Below are positions 7,822 to 16,177 of a DNA stretch of 64,000 nt, piece after piece. How positions within the stretch are numbered: the first letter of the stretch is position 1; each line of letters opens with the position of its first letter. The translations under genes were made by a program, and so were the position numbers. The stretch covers positions 248,001 to 312,000 of the forward strand of contig NZ_JAEHGC010000001.1 of the NCBI RefSeq assembly GCF_016107705.1, given 5' to 3'. This DNA is from Neobacillus cucumis (GTDB lineage: Bacteria; Bacillota; Bacilli; Bacillales_B; DSM-18226). The notes below the pieces were generated by a model, which had not been told where the DNA came from, searched no databases, and was given only the letters and a program-made list of their open reading frames with translations.

Positions 7822-8680
7822 AATTATTTGATTGCACATATTTTACTATTTTTTCGCTTAATGCTTTGGCATCCTCGTAGCCCTGGTTATATAACTCCTC
7901 TAACCGCACTGGATTCCGTTCCATTCTTCCTACCTGGAGCGGCTTTAATGGCCGGATAATAAAAACATTTCCATTCTTCTCTTCTTTTTCTAAAAAAGCG
8001 AGAGTGTCGTTATACACTTTATACCGATTCCTTAAAGCCTTTTGCAGCCCTTTATAGTCAGGATATTTTCGATTTACAAGGAAATGAAATTTCGAAGGCT
8101 TTTTCCGGTAGTCTATATTTCTTGTAAGAATCACAATATTTTTCTTAAAGCCATCTGTTTGGGCTTTTTTAATTGGAATAGGATCGCTAATTCCACCATC
8201 AAGCAAAGTTTTATTTTGATAGGTTATTTCTGGCGCAATAAATGGAAGCGAACTCGATGCCCGTAAAACAGTCAGCAGTTCTTGGCCATAATCTCTTTTA
8301 TTGAAATAAATCGCTTCCCCTGTTAAGCAATCGGTTGCTCCCACAACAAATTCAGAGGGACTATTATAAAAGACATCATAATGATAGGGAACATGTTGAT
8401 TGGGGATTTCATCGAAGATAAAATCCATTCCAAAAAACTGACGATTTTTAAAATAATTTCTCCAAGATATATATCGCGGATCCGAAGCATACTGAATTGT
8501 TACGGTCTTATTTCTCCCCTTTTGTTTTGACAAATAGGATGCTGCATTACACGCCCCCGCTGACACCCCAATTACATAAGGGAAAAATAATTGATTTTCT
8601 AAAAAGTATTCAAGAACGCCCGCCGTATAAACACCACGCATTCCTCCGCCTTCGAGAACCAAACCGACTCCATTTAACAC
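7820..8680 (-). CDS. Patatin-like phospholipase
   Basis: This 286-residue serine lipase of the patatin/RssA-YjjU group has the oxyanion-hole GGGMRG (residues 11-16), nucleophile elbow GVSAG (Ser40) and catalytic aspartate motif DGGISDPIP that together form the Ser-Asp dyad. It probably hydrolyses acyl ester bonds of phospholipids or related lipids in the cytosol; no signal peptide is present. It starts with GTG behind an AAAGGGA site at rather long spacing. Downstream of the ABC exporter genes but separated by 77 bp, so probably its own unit. Confidence 0.9.
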   Translation of the reverse strand: MLNGVGLVLEGGGMRGVYTAGVLEYFLENQLFFPYVIGVSAGACNAASYLSKQKGRNKTVTIQYASDPRYISWRNYFKNRQFFGMDFIFDEIPNQHVPYHYDVFYNSPSEFVVGATDCLTGEAIYFNKRDYGQELLTVLRASSSLPFIAPEITYQNKTLLDGGISDPIPIKKAQTDGFKKNIVILTRNIDYRKKPSKFHFLVNRKYPDYKGLQKALRNRYKVYNDTLAFLEKEEKNGNVFIIRPLKPLQVGRMERNPVRLEELYNQGYEDAKALSEKIVKYVQSNN

Positions 8681-8757
8681 ATTGCTTCGTCCCTTTCCTC
8701 TATTTTTATCATGTTTATTGTGTCATATAAGGACGGATTTGAAAACTGAAATGCCTT

Positions 8758-9537
8758 TTAGGATGCGAGTTCCTTTTTTCTAAATATAAAAATACTTAGA
8801 GTAAGGAGAATGAGAATGCTGGCAGTCGCAAACATACTTGCCGGGAGAGTGTAATCCGATAATTTACCTGTTAATACAACTTCATTGGCATAGCTTGTTA
8901 GCATCGCCGGGCTCCATTCCAGCCAATTGGATAGAGAGCTTGAAACCAAACTTAAAATAATCACTACTAAAAGTGAGACAAAGCCAGCCACACCAGGAAC
9001 GAGATGGGCCGCACTAAAAAACAAAGCGATGGTTAAAATAACGGTAAACCATAGACCATAAAAAAAGAATGCTTGAAAGGCTTCTCCAGCTGCAACCCAA
9101 TCAAACAATATCCCTGTATAGTACCAAGTTGCTAAGGAACCAATAAAAAAAGATATCCACATTAGCAAAAGCGCGCCCACCCATTTCGCTGTTACAAAAG
9201 AGCGGTAAGAAACTGGCTTAACCAAAATCATGGCAGCTACGCCGCTTTTTCTTTCACCGGCAATTAGCGCCATTGTCGTTAGAACAATAATTAACACACC
9301 TAAGGAGGAATATTCACTTAAACCACTAACAAATACCTCCTGTGCGGAGGGTTTCGGAATTTCAATCTTTGCTCCCTCTGGCAGATTGCCTAATGAGTCA
9401 AGAATCTGCGGCAAATAATAAGAGGATATCGGTTTTTGCACACCTAGTAGAATAAACGTAATTGGCACCCAAATCCATTTGAAATTTCTCCACATTTCTA
9501 ATAGTTCCTTATTAAGGAGAGTAATCCATTGGTTCAT
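8758..9537 (-). CDS. yxlG: ABC-2 type transporter permease (YxlG-like)
   Basis: This 259-residue integral membrane protein has about six hydrophobic segments and the MNQWITLLNKELLEMWRNFKW N-terminus of ABC-2 permeases. It overlaps the upstream ATPase gene by 4 nt (ATGA), showing translational coupling. With the ATPase and the small PLDc_N-type protein it reproduces the yxlE-F-G order of the B. subtilis sigY operon, though no sigY gene is visible. The substrate is unknown; export of a peptide or lipid-like molecule is likely for this class. Confidence 0.8.
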   Translation of the reverse strand: MNQWITLLNKELLEMWRNFKWIWVPITFILLGVQKPISSYYLPQILDSLGNLPEGAKIEIPKPSAQEVFVSGLSEYSSLGVLIIVLTTMALIAGERKSGVAAMILVKPVSYRSFVTAKWVGALLLMWISFFIGSLATWYYTGILFDWVAAGEAFQAFFFYGLWFTVILTIALFFSAAHLVPGVAGFVSLLVVIILSLVSSSLSNWLEWSPAMLTSYANEVVLTGKLSDYTLPASMFATASILILLTLSIFIFRKKELAS

Positions 9538-10442
9538 TTTCCCACCACTTTCATAAATACATCTTCAAGTGTCATGCTGCTGATTTCAAATTTTTCAAGA
9601 GGCCAGTTTTGTTCCGAAATTTCTTTTAAAATCACCGGTCTGGCTTGTTCAATATCGTTCACGGTTACACTTAGCCGATTGCCTTCATACAAGACGGATT
9701 TGGTTAATGGATTTTTTTCAAAAGCATCTGCATATTGCCCGGACTTCTCTTTGAAAAATAAATCGATTCTAGGCTGCTGATGGCGCTCCCTTAATTCCTC
9801 CATTGTTCCGGACTCAACGATTAATCCATTATGTAAAAACAGGATTTCATCACTAACCTCTTCCGCATCATTTAAAATATGGGTGGAAAAAAGGATGGTG
9901 GTTTCTCTTTTCAGCCCCTCCAATAAATCGAGTACCTCTCTTCGCCCAATGGGATCAAGAGCTGATACAGGCTCATCCAGCATGATCATCTGAGGCCGAT
10001 GAATAAGGGCTTGTGCAATACCTAAGCGCTGCTTCATTCCGCCTGAATATTTACCTACCCTTCGATTCTTCGCATCTAATATCCCTACTAGTTCAAGGAG
10101 AGTAAGCGAACGTTCTTTTGCTTCATGATTTGTTAAGCCCCCCAATTTCCCCACATACTGCAGGAATTCAAGACCACTCATCCAGTCATAATAAACTGGA
10201 AACTGAGGAAGATAGCCGATGATATGACGGATATCTCCATCTTTTTTCGCATCAGAAAAGTTTATTGTCCCGGCTGTCGGTTTCATTAGACCAGCTAACA
10301 TCCTAAGTGTCGTGGTTTTCCCTGCGCCGTTTGGTCCTAAAAGGGCAATACATTTTCCTTTATCTAAATGAAAATCAAGACCTTTGATTACGGGATTTCC
10401 TTGGAAACTCTTTTTTAATCCAGAAATTTGAATAAGGGACAT
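9534..10442 (-). CDS. yxlF: ABC transporter ATP-binding protein (YxlF-like)
   Basis: This 302-residue ATPase contains Walker A GPNGAGKTTT, the ABC signature YSGGMKQRL, Walker B MIMLDEP and the switch histidine in FSTHILND. A roughly 90-residue C-terminal extension after the nucleotide-binding domain is typical of ABC-2 exporters. The start ATG overlaps the stop of the upstream small gene (TGATG). It energises the permease encoded downstream. Confidence 0.9.
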   Translation of the reverse strand: MSLIQISGLKKSFQGNPVIKGLDFHLDKGKCIALLGPNGAGKTTTLRMLAGLMKPTAGTINFSDAKKDGDIRHIIGYLPQFPVYYDWMSGLEFLQYVGKLGGLTNHEAKERSLTLLELVGILDAKNRRVGKYSGGMKQRLGIAQALIHRPQMIMLDEPVSALDPIGRREVLDLLEGLKRETTILFSTHILNDAEEVSDEILFLHNGLIVESGTMEELRERHQQPRIDLFFKEKSGQYADAFEKNPLTKSVLYEGNRLSVTVNDIEQARPVILKEISEQNWPLEKFEISSMTLEDVFMKVVGK

Positions 10443-10633
10443 CAGCTTTTACTCCTTCCGATTACAAAATAAAGAATCGGTCCAATTGGATTAAAGAATA
10501 AACTTAGCAGTATCCAAAGCCACTTAGGTCCATTTGTTTTTTCAATACGAATGATATCCGCCAATACAACGATTACTAAAATTAACTCAATCACCAGAAT
10601 GGGCGCAAGGAGTGCCCAGTTTATATCTGCCAT
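10442..10633 (-). CDS. yxlE: PLDc_N-domain small membrane protein (YxlE-like)
   Basis: This 63-residue protein has two transmembrane segments separated by a short IRIEKTNGPKW loop and ends FFNPIGPILYFVIGR, the signature of the phospholipase-D-nuclease N-terminal (PLDc_N) family. In B. subtilis YxlE is encoded in the sigY operon and contributes to restraining SigY. Here it is the first gene of the yxlEFG-like operon, preceded by AAGGGGGAGATAGC. Confidence 0.8.
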   Translation of the reverse strand: MADINWALLAPILVIELILVIVVLADIIRIEKTNGPKWLWILLSLFFNPIGPILYFVIGRSKS

Positions 10634-10690
10634 GCTATCTCCCCCTTGTTTTCTTTTTATAAATATATGACGTTTGACCTAGAAAAACGT

Positions 10691-10726
10691 TTCAGAACCC
10701 GGCAAATTTTTATACCGGGTTCTGAA
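10691..10726 (-). terminator. Terminator of the DUF4870 gene
   Basis: Perfect 12-bp stem TTCAGAACCCGG/CCGGGTTCTGAA followed by CGTTTTTC on the minus strand. Confidence 0.8.
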
Positions 10727-10734
10727 AAATTCTT

Positions 10735-11058
10735 CTATTGAATTAAGCGAAAAATCCATGGAAACCGATATTCTTGGCCTTCGTACGCTTTTATAGCAGC
10801 TATAATGGTAAAGACGACTGCTGCAATCCCTAAAACCCACAAGGCAATAATACCGATAATTATGATCGTTAATATCCCGCCTATTATACAATAAATGGTA
10901 TAGGAAATAAAAAAGTTAAAGTACTCTTTCCCATGATAATCAATGAATGATGATTCGTCTTTTTTGATTAACCAAATGACCAATGGTCCAATAATCGGAA
11001 AAATAAAACTTACTATATAAAGAACAGCTGCCAAGAGCCTTTCTTCACTTTTAACCAC
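10735..11058 (-). CDS. DUF4870 membrane protein
   Basis: This 107-residue protein has three hydrophobic segments (about residues 8-30, 45-65 and 68-90). The FIDYHGKEYFNFFISY segment is the signature of DUF4870/Tic20-like small membrane proteins. It starts with GTG after GGGGGTGCTTAA. Function is unknown. Own terminator downstream; upstream lies an unexplained inverted repeat shared with the divergent amidohydrolase. Confidence 0.85.
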   Translation of the reverse strand: MVKSEERLLAAVLYIVSFIFPIIGPLVIWLIKKDESSFIDYHGKEYFNFFISYTIYCIIGGILTIIIIGIIALWVLGIAAVVFTIIAAIKAYEGQEYRFPWIFRLIQ

Positions 11059-11151
11059 TTAAGCACCCCCTTCTTTATCAAAAAAATCCTTTCTTTTATA
11101 TGTACGCTCTATTCTGGAAAAGATTTCATTATTTCTGGTAAAATCCGCTTA

Positions 11152-11202
11152 TTATTTTTAGGCTTGCTAACAGGGTACACGGGCAAAATAACCTAAAAAT
11201 AA
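11152..11202. repeat. Nested inverted repeat between divergent genes
   Basis: TTATTTTTAGG (11152-11162) and CCTAAAAATAA (11192-11202) form an 11-bp stem enclosing TTGC/GCAA. There is no T tract, so it is not a terminator. It lies between the DUF4870 and amidohydrolase genes. The rest of this 286-bp gap shows only AT-rich promoter-like sequence. Confidence 0.5.
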
Positions 11203-11344
11203 ATTTAATGAACACAAGTTTCAAATTGGGCTATTTTGCATATAAAAGAATAAAAGTTATTGCTCGGAACATTTTTAACTTTTCGGAAAATATACTGCTT
11301 GGTAAAATAGTTAAATACATGAAATATAGGAAGAAAGGTTTAAT

Positions 11345-12481
11345 ATGACGAAAATACTTTTGAAGAATGCAACGGTATATCCGATTACCGCCAACCCTAT
11401 TCATTCGGGGGATGTTTTAATTGAAGATGGAAAAATCGCTAAAGTTGATCAGCATATCATCACCGATTCAGAAGTTAAAATAATTGATTGTGGAAACGCC
11501 TATCTTTTACCAGGTTTTATTGATGTCCATACTCACCTTGGACTTTATGACGAAGGTACGGGCTGGGCGGGAAACGATGCGAATGAAACAGCGGAAGCCC
11601 TAACCCCGCATATACGTGCTTTCGACGGTGCCTACCCGTTAGATGCTGCATTTACGGATGCTGTTCGGAGCGGGATTACAACCGTTCATATTATGCCGGG
11701 AAGCGCAAATATCATCGGAGGGACCACATCGGTGATTAAAACAACCGGTAAAAATATTAAAAAAATGCTTATTCAAGAGATTGCGGGATTAAAAATCGCT
11801 CTAGGTGAAAACCCAAAAAGAATCCACAGCCATGGAAATAGCGACTCCATTACAAGAATGGGAATCATGGGCAAGCTCCGTGAAGCATTTTATCAGGCCA
11901 TTTACGCTGATAACCCAGAAGATCTAAGGATTGCACCCATTGTAATGGCACTGAAAAGGGAGATCCCCGTCCGGATCCATGCCCACCGGGCGGACGATAT
12001 CATTACAGCCACCCGTTTTGCGGAGGAATTTAATCTTGATCTGAGAATCGAACATTGTACAGAGGGGCATTTAATTGCAAATGAATTATCCGGGATGAAC
12101 CTAAAGGTTTCTGTTGGTCCAACCTTAACAAGAAGGTCCAAGGTCGAACTAAAAAATAAAACGTGGAAAACGTATCAGGAACTTACTAATCATGGGGTAG
12201 AAGTTTCTATTACCACAGATCACCCTTATACGCCGATTCAATATTTGAATATTTGTGCAGGAATTGCCGTTAGAGAAGGGCTTGATGAACAAAAAGCATT
12301 AAAAGGGATTACGATTTTTCCTGCAAAAAATTTGAAAATTGATCACCGTCTAGGGAGTATTGAAGAAGGAAAAGATGCTGACCTTGTATTATGGAGCCAC
12401 CATCCTTTCCATTATCTAGCAAAACCAAAATGGACAATGATAGGTGGAGAAATGGTTTTCGAAGAGACAAAAACTTTGTAG
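11345..12481 (+). CDS. Amidohydrolase (imidazolonepropionase-like)
   Basis: This 378-residue metal-dependent hydrolase of the amidohydrolase superfamily has the metal-binding HxH in GFIDVHTHLG (about residue 60), later histidines in RIHAHRADD and RIEHCTEGH, and the catalytic aspartate segment TTDHPYTP. The C-terminus (LGSIEEGKDADLVLWSHHPF) is the composite beta-domain typical of cyclic amide hydrolases. The substrate is not deducible; the family includes imidazolonepropionase and related deacylases. ATG start after AAGAAAGGTTTAAT. No functional neighbour. Confidence 0.85.
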   Translation: MTKILLKNATVYPITANPIHSGDVLIEDGKIAKVDQHIITDSEVKIIDCGNAYLLPGFIDVHTHLGLYDEGTGWAGNDANETAEALTPHIRAFDGAYPLDAAFTDAVRSGITTVHIMPGSANIIGGTTSVIKTTGKNIKKMLIQEIAGLKIALGENPKRIHSHGNSDSITRMGIMGKLREAFYQAIYADNPEDLRIAPIVMALKREIPVRIHAHRADDIITATRFAEEFNLDLRIEHCTEGHLIANELSGMNLKVSVGPTLTRRSKVELKNKTWKTYQELTNHGVEVSITTDHPYTPIQYLNICAGIAVREGLDEQKALKGITIFPAKNLKIDHRLGSIEEGKDADLVLWSHHPFHYLAKPKWTMIGGEMVFEETKTL

Positions 12482-12627
12482 AAAATTGGCAAAAATTTTA
12501 GTAGAAAAACAAACAAAAACCTATTTATTTTTCTCTTTTTTATATGGTATCATAATTTTGAAGAGACTAATGGTAACTTGGATTTGGGGGACTATTTTAA
12601 GCTTTATTTTTCAAAAAAAATGATATA

Positions 12628-12685
12628 GGGAAGGCAAATGGTGCGCCACCAGTTAACTGGTTCTAGTGGGTTCGATTCCCACCCC
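12628..12685 (+). ncRNA. tRNA-elbow-like leader element upstream of the GNAT gene
   Basis: The sequence can be folded as a miniature tRNA: acceptor GGG/CCC (12628-30 with 12683-85), linker AA, D arm GGC/GCC with a TGG-containing loop, hairpin CCAG-TTAA-CTGG in the anticodon-arm position, a 5-nt variable loop, and a perfect T arm GTGGG-TTCGATT-CCCAC. There is no 7-nt anticodon loop and the acceptor is too short, so it is not a working tRNA. The 3' strand of the T arm is also the 5' strand of the following terminator, so the two folds exclude each other. A regulatory role is inferred; a decayed tRNA gene is the alternative. The preceding 146 bp after the amidohydrolase show no gene. Confidence 0.5.
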
Positions 12686-12739
12686 GAAATTTTTTAGCAA
12701 TTCTAATAAAAAATTTCGAGGGTGGGCCGTTTTCTTTTG
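12678..12739 (+). terminator. Intrinsic terminator/attenuator before the GNAT gene
   Basis: CCCACCC plus CGAAATTTTTT pair with AAAAAATTTCG, a bulged A, and GGGTGGG, an 18-bp stem followed by CCGTTTTCTTTT. It ends 36 bp before the GNAT start codon and overlaps the T-arm-like hairpin. Confidence 0.8.
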
Positions 12740-12775
12740 ACATGGGATCGGATTGCCCTAATTGGAGGGATATTC

Positions 12776-13336
12776 ATGCTGAAGAAAAGAGATCTTCACG
12801 ACAGCCACACACTTTATGAACTAATGACGCATCCAGATGTCTTCCCTTTTGTACGTCAAAAAGCAGCATCCTATGACGAATTCCTATTCGTGACAAAGAA
12901 AACCATTGAAGCTGAAGAACGTGGTGAATTAATCTCCCGTACTATTCTTGATGAGTGGGGTTCCCCAATTGGTACAATTAATTTATTTGACATTGAAGAT
13001 AATGCAGGATTTTTGGGAACATGGCTAGGAAAACCGTATCATGGAAAAGGATATAATAATGTTGCGAAAGAAGCTTTTTTCAGTGAGCTTTTCTACGAAA
13101 TGGGAATTGAAACGATTTATATGCGAATCCGTAAGGTAAATATGCGTTCGATTAAAGCAGCGGAAAAACTACCATATGTTATAAAAGCAAATGAAACACG
13201 AAAATCACTGTATGAGCAATTAAACGCCAATGGTGAAGTTTACGATTTATATGAAATTCCAAAAGATCAATATACCTTCTATATAATGAGGAACGACTCT
13301 CTTCAAACAGATTCAACTCATTTATTGGAAGCATAA
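12776..13336 (+). CDS. GNAT-family N-acetyltransferase (YkwB/RimJ-like)
   Basis: This 186-residue GNAT acetyltransferase shows the acetyl-CoA-binding region GTWLGKPYHGKGYNNVAKEA (about residues 82-101) and the RVNMRSIKAAEKL-type motif B seen in RimJ/RimL-like enzymes (here RKVNMRSIKAAEKLPY). The ATG at 12776 follows TTGGAGGGATATTC. The acceptor is unknown: RimJ/L relatives modify protein N-termini or small molecules. Its transcript is controlled by a leader terminator that overlaps a tRNA-like fold, which could mean a link to translation, but that is inference. Confidence 0.85.
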   Translation: MLKKRDLHDSHTLYELMTHPDVFPFVRQKAASYDEFLFVTKKTIEAEERGELISRTILDEWGSPIGTINLFDIEDNAGFLGTWLGKPYHGKGYNNVAKEAFFSELFYEMGIETIYMRIRKVNMRSIKAAEKLPYVIKANETRKSLYEQLNANGEVYDLYEIPKDQYTFYIMRNDSLQTDSTHLLEA

Positions 13337-13366
13337 AAGCAATCGGCTACCGCCGATTGCTTTTTT
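13335..13366 (+). terminator. Terminator of the GNAT gene
   Basis: AAAAGCAATCGGC/GCCGATTGCTTTTTT hairpin. Confidence 0.9.
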
Positions 13367-13369
13367 ACA

Positions 13370-13402
13370 AGAAAAAAGACTAGCGCCCTTGGGTGCATAG
13401 TC
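13370..13402 (-). terminator. Terminator of the small gene at 13418
   Basis: GACTA/TAGTC outer stem with an imperfect GC-rich inner stem, followed by TTTTTTC on the minus strand. Confidence 0.6.
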
Positions 13403-13417
13403 ATCATCCTACTTCCG

Positions 13418-13576
13418 TTAATCTGTTACGCTTTGTTCGGTTGTTTCATCTACTTCACTTATACCCATCTGGAGCAAAAAATCTTCTAATTCCTCATTCG
13501 TTAACGTTTCAAATCGACCATCATGAAAAAATACCTGGGTTTGATTAGGATTAATACGATTAATATTAAAGCTCAT
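13418..13576 (-). CDS. Small hypothetical protein (52 aa)
   Basis: MSFNINRINPNQTQVFFHDG begins a 52-residue soluble, C-terminally acidic protein. The ATG at 13576 has AAAGGAG 7-8 bp upstream, which rules out 15 upstream in-frame codons. A terminator follows. I recognise no family; the coding case rests on the ribosome binding site, terminator and amphipathic composition. Confidence 0.65.
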   Translation of the reverse strand: MSFNINRINPNQTQVFFHDGRFETLTNEELEDFLLQMGISEVDETTEQSVTD

Positions 13577-13809
13577 TTTCTTTGCTCCTTTCCATAGATG
13601 ATACACAACTATTATCCACAAAAAAATCCGTTTTCATTCCCTGTAATCAAATTGTTCAAAAAATTGTAAAAGCAGTTTGTATATGATGTGTAAACTGTAA
13701 ATGTTTTCCATTTTAAAAAAGTACTTGTTAACGATATCTTTGCAAACCACTTAAATAGGTTCCATGATATAATATCTCTCTGTACCCTAAAGAAAATGGA
13801 GAAACAAAA

Positions 13810-15177
13810 TTGAAACAAACAGTTACAAAGAAGCAAAAGTTAAAACAATTGGTTAATATTTTATTCCCGATTCTGATTACCCAGCTTGGGCTTTTTTCGA
13901 TGAACTTTTTTGATGTAACCATGTCCGGGCATTACAGCCCTTCCGATTTGGCAGGTGTTGCAATAGGCTCCTCCCTGTGGGTTCCGGTATTTACTGGACT
14001 TAGTGGAATATTGCTGGCCGTTACGCCGATTGTTGCGCAATTAAATGGGGCGAAACAGTCGGATAAGGTTGCACACTCTGTGTTTCAAGGACTATATTTA
14101 TCAGTAATCATTGCCGTTATCGTTATCGCCATAGGCGCTATAATTCTCGACCCCATTTTAAACGGTATGAGCCTTGAACCACATGTTCGGAAAGTAGCCC
14201 ATGACTATCTTGTTGCCTTAAGCTTTGGAATGATCCCACTTTTCGCTTATAACGTATTAAGGTCATTTATTGATGCGCTTGGGAAAACGCGTGTTACGAT
14301 GGTCATTACCTTAACTTCACTTCCAATTAATGTTGTCTTTAATTATCTCTTGATTTATGGAAAATTTGGTTTCCCTGAACTTGGAGGAATTGGAGCAGGT
14401 GTTGCTACAGCGATTACCTATTGGCTGATTACTGGTATTTCAATTTTCATCATCTGTACCAATCAACCATTTTCAAATTTCGGTATTTTTCGCCATTTTC
14501 ATAAAATCTCCCTTTCAAGATCGAAGGAAATCTTAAAAATTGGCATACCGATTGGTTTTTCGATTTTTTTTGAAACCAGCATTTTTGCTGCTGTTACTTT
14601 GCTGATGAGTACTTTTAATACCAATACAATCGCCAGCCATCAGTCCGCATTAAATTTTGCTTCATTTTTGTATATGCTTCCTCTCAGCATCTCTATGGCA
14701 TTAACCATCTTGGTCGGCTTTGAAATTGGCGCCAAAAGAGATCGGGATGCAAAGGAATACAGCTGGCTTGGAGTCGGAATCGCGATTTTACTGGCAGGGT
14801 TATGCGGGTTAATCTTACTGCTATTCCGCTATGATATTGCGGGAATTTATACGGCAGATCCAGTGGTTTTAAAATTAACGGCGAAATTTTTGCTTTACGC
14901 GTTATTCTTTCAATTATCTGATGCCATCCAGGCACCAATCCAAGGTGCACTACGAGGGTATAAGGATGTTAATATTACCTTCTTAGCCTCTCTTCTATCG
15001 TATTGGGTAATCGGCCTCCCACTTGGCTATGTAATGGCAGTTTATACTGATCTGGGTGCTTTTGGATATTGGATCGGTTTGATTGCGGGTCTCGCAGTCG
15101 GGGCAATTTGTCTTTTATTACGTTTACTTTGGGTTCAAACAACCGCCAATCGAGCAAACATACAAAAAGAGTCCTAA
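13810..15177 (+). CDS. MATE-family multidrug efflux transporter
   Basis: This 455-residue membrane protein has about 12 hydrophobic segments in two homologous halves. The first half contains FPILITQLGLFSMNFFDVTMSG and the family's VAIGSSLW segment, and the second half GIPIGFSIFFETSIFA. MATE pumps (NorM type) export cationic drugs with Na+ or H+ antiport; B. subtilis YojI is similar. It starts with TTG 8 bp after GGAG. It is convergent with the SDR gene, sharing a terminator. Confidence 0.95.
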   Translation: MKQTVTKKQKLKQLVNILFPILITQLGLFSMNFFDVTMSGHYSPSDLAGVAIGSSLWVPVFTGLSGILLAVTPIVAQLNGAKQSDKVAHSVFQGLYLSVIIAVIVIAIGAIILDPILNGMSLEPHVRKVAHDYLVALSFGMIPLFAYNVLRSFIDALGKTRVTMVITLTSLPINVVFNYLLIYGKFGFPELGGIGAGVATAITYWLITGISIFIICTNQPFSNFGIFRHFHKISLSRSKEILKIGIPIGFSIFFETSIFAAVTLLMSTFNTNTIASHQSALNFASFLYMLPLSISMALTILVGFEIGAKRDRDAKEYSWLGVGIAILLAGLCGLILLLFRYDIAGIYTADPVVLKLTAKFLLYALFFQLSDAIQAPIQGALRGYKDVNITFLASLLSYWVIGLPLGYVMAVYTDLGAFGYWIGLIAGLAVGAICLLLRLLWVQTTANRANIQKES

Positions 15178-15204
15178 TGATTTTGGTCAGGACTCTTTTA
15201 TATT
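15163..15204. terminator. Bidirectional terminator between MATE and SDR genes
   Basis: AAAAGAGTCCT/AGGACTCTTTT stem overlapping the end of both reading frames. Confidence 0.9.
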
Positions 15205-15981
15205 ATGTTCATCTTTCAATGCTTTTCCTAATACATCTATCCCCCCAGTCACAGGTATAATACTCCCGGTTATAAAACTTGAATTTTCATCTACAAGGAA
15301 AGAAATCACTCTTGCAATATCTTCACCTGTCCCTGATCTCCCAACAGAAGTAAGACCATTATGAGAAGAAACGGCTTGTTCGATTGTTTTTTCCTTCCAT
15401 TCGGTGCTAATATCCCCTGGGCTTACCATATTGGCCGTAATCCCATTCATCATTTCCTCAATGGCAATCGTTCTTGTCAAGGATGCTAGCCCCGTTTTTG
15501 CTGCAGCAAAAGCAGAACGATAAATCCAACCAGGTGCTGTTTCGACCCTGTCAAACCCCATTGTAATGATTCTTCCCCATTTATTTTTTCTCATAATAGG
15601 AATGGTCAGCTTTGATAAATTAAAAACAGCTGATAAATTTCCATTTAATAAATAATTCCATTCTTCAAATGAATAGTCCGTTATTTTTTTTCTTTCGTGT
15701 ATGTATGGCCCTGCATTATGGATTAAAACATCAATCGAAGGAAATTTAACTAATGCTTGGTGGACCATTCGGATACAATCTTCTTGTTTAGCCACATCCC
15801 CTTGAAGTAACAAGCAATCGGTTCCAAAGCTTTTCTCGAGCTGCTTTGCAAGTCCCTTTGCTTCCATTTCACTGCTTCGATAATTAATGATTAACTGATA
15901 CCCTTTTTCTGCAAGTTGTAAAGCGGTGATTTTACCAATGCCGGTTGCCCCTCCGGTAATCAAAGCAGTTTTTTTCTTCAC
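15187..15981 (-). CDS. SDR-family protein lacking the canonical catalytic Ser/Tyr
   Basis: This 264-residue Rossmann-fold short-chain dehydrogenase/reductase-like protein has the NAD(P)-binding TGGATGIG (residues 9-16), NAG (IHNAGPY) and the Asn of GNLSAV. The usual YxxxK is replaced by FAAAK (in YRSAFAAAKTG), and the usual catalytic serine position reads TMGFD. The Lys is retained. FabG/YmfI-type enzymes normally need Ser-Tyr-Lys, so it may be catalytically altered or a binding protein. No partner gene is adjacent. No clear Shine-Dalgarno was worked out for this start. Confidence 0.85.
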   Translation of the reverse strand: MKKKTALITGGATGIGKITALQLAEKGYQLIINYRSSEMEAKGLAKQLEKSFGTDCLLLQGDVAKQEDCIRMVHQALVKFPSIDVLIHNAGPYIHERKKITDYSFEEWNYLLNGNLSAVFNLSKLTIPIMRKNKWGRIITMGFDRVETAPGWIYRSAFAAAKTGLASLTRTIAIEEMMNGITANMVSPGDISTEWKEKTIEQAVSSHNGLTSVGRSGTGEDIARVISFLVDENSSFITGSIIPVTGGIDVLGKALKDEHNIKES

Positions 15982-16100
15982 ACACCATTACCTCTCTATT
16001 TTGTAATTTATCCTTATACTATATGTTAAAAAGATTTGATTATATATGCAAATATTAAACATTATCCTTTGGGATTCAAATGAGAAGAGCAGGTTTTTAT

Positions 16101-16129
16101 AACGCATAGGCGTTTGCTAGCATAGTATG
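16101..16129 (+). promoter_or_regulatory. Sigma-K-like promoter before the Hsp20 pair
   Basis: AACG, a 16-bp spacer and CATAGTATG resemble the sigma-K consensus (mACm N16 CATANNNTA) with two mismatches. This would fit late mother-cell expression of coat-associated Hsp20-like proteins. Confidence 0.35.
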
Positions 16130-16177
16130 TGGTAGGACGAATAAGGCCCTTTTTAGGCAGTTGAAAGGATGAAAAAA

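Noticed and set aside
12628..12685. A functional tRNA gene
   Set aside because: Acceptor stem is only 3 bp and there is no 7-nt anticodon loop; only the elbow is preserved.
13612..13922. Two minus-strand frames upstream of the MATE gene
   Set aside because: They run antisense through the MATE start and have no ribosome binding site.
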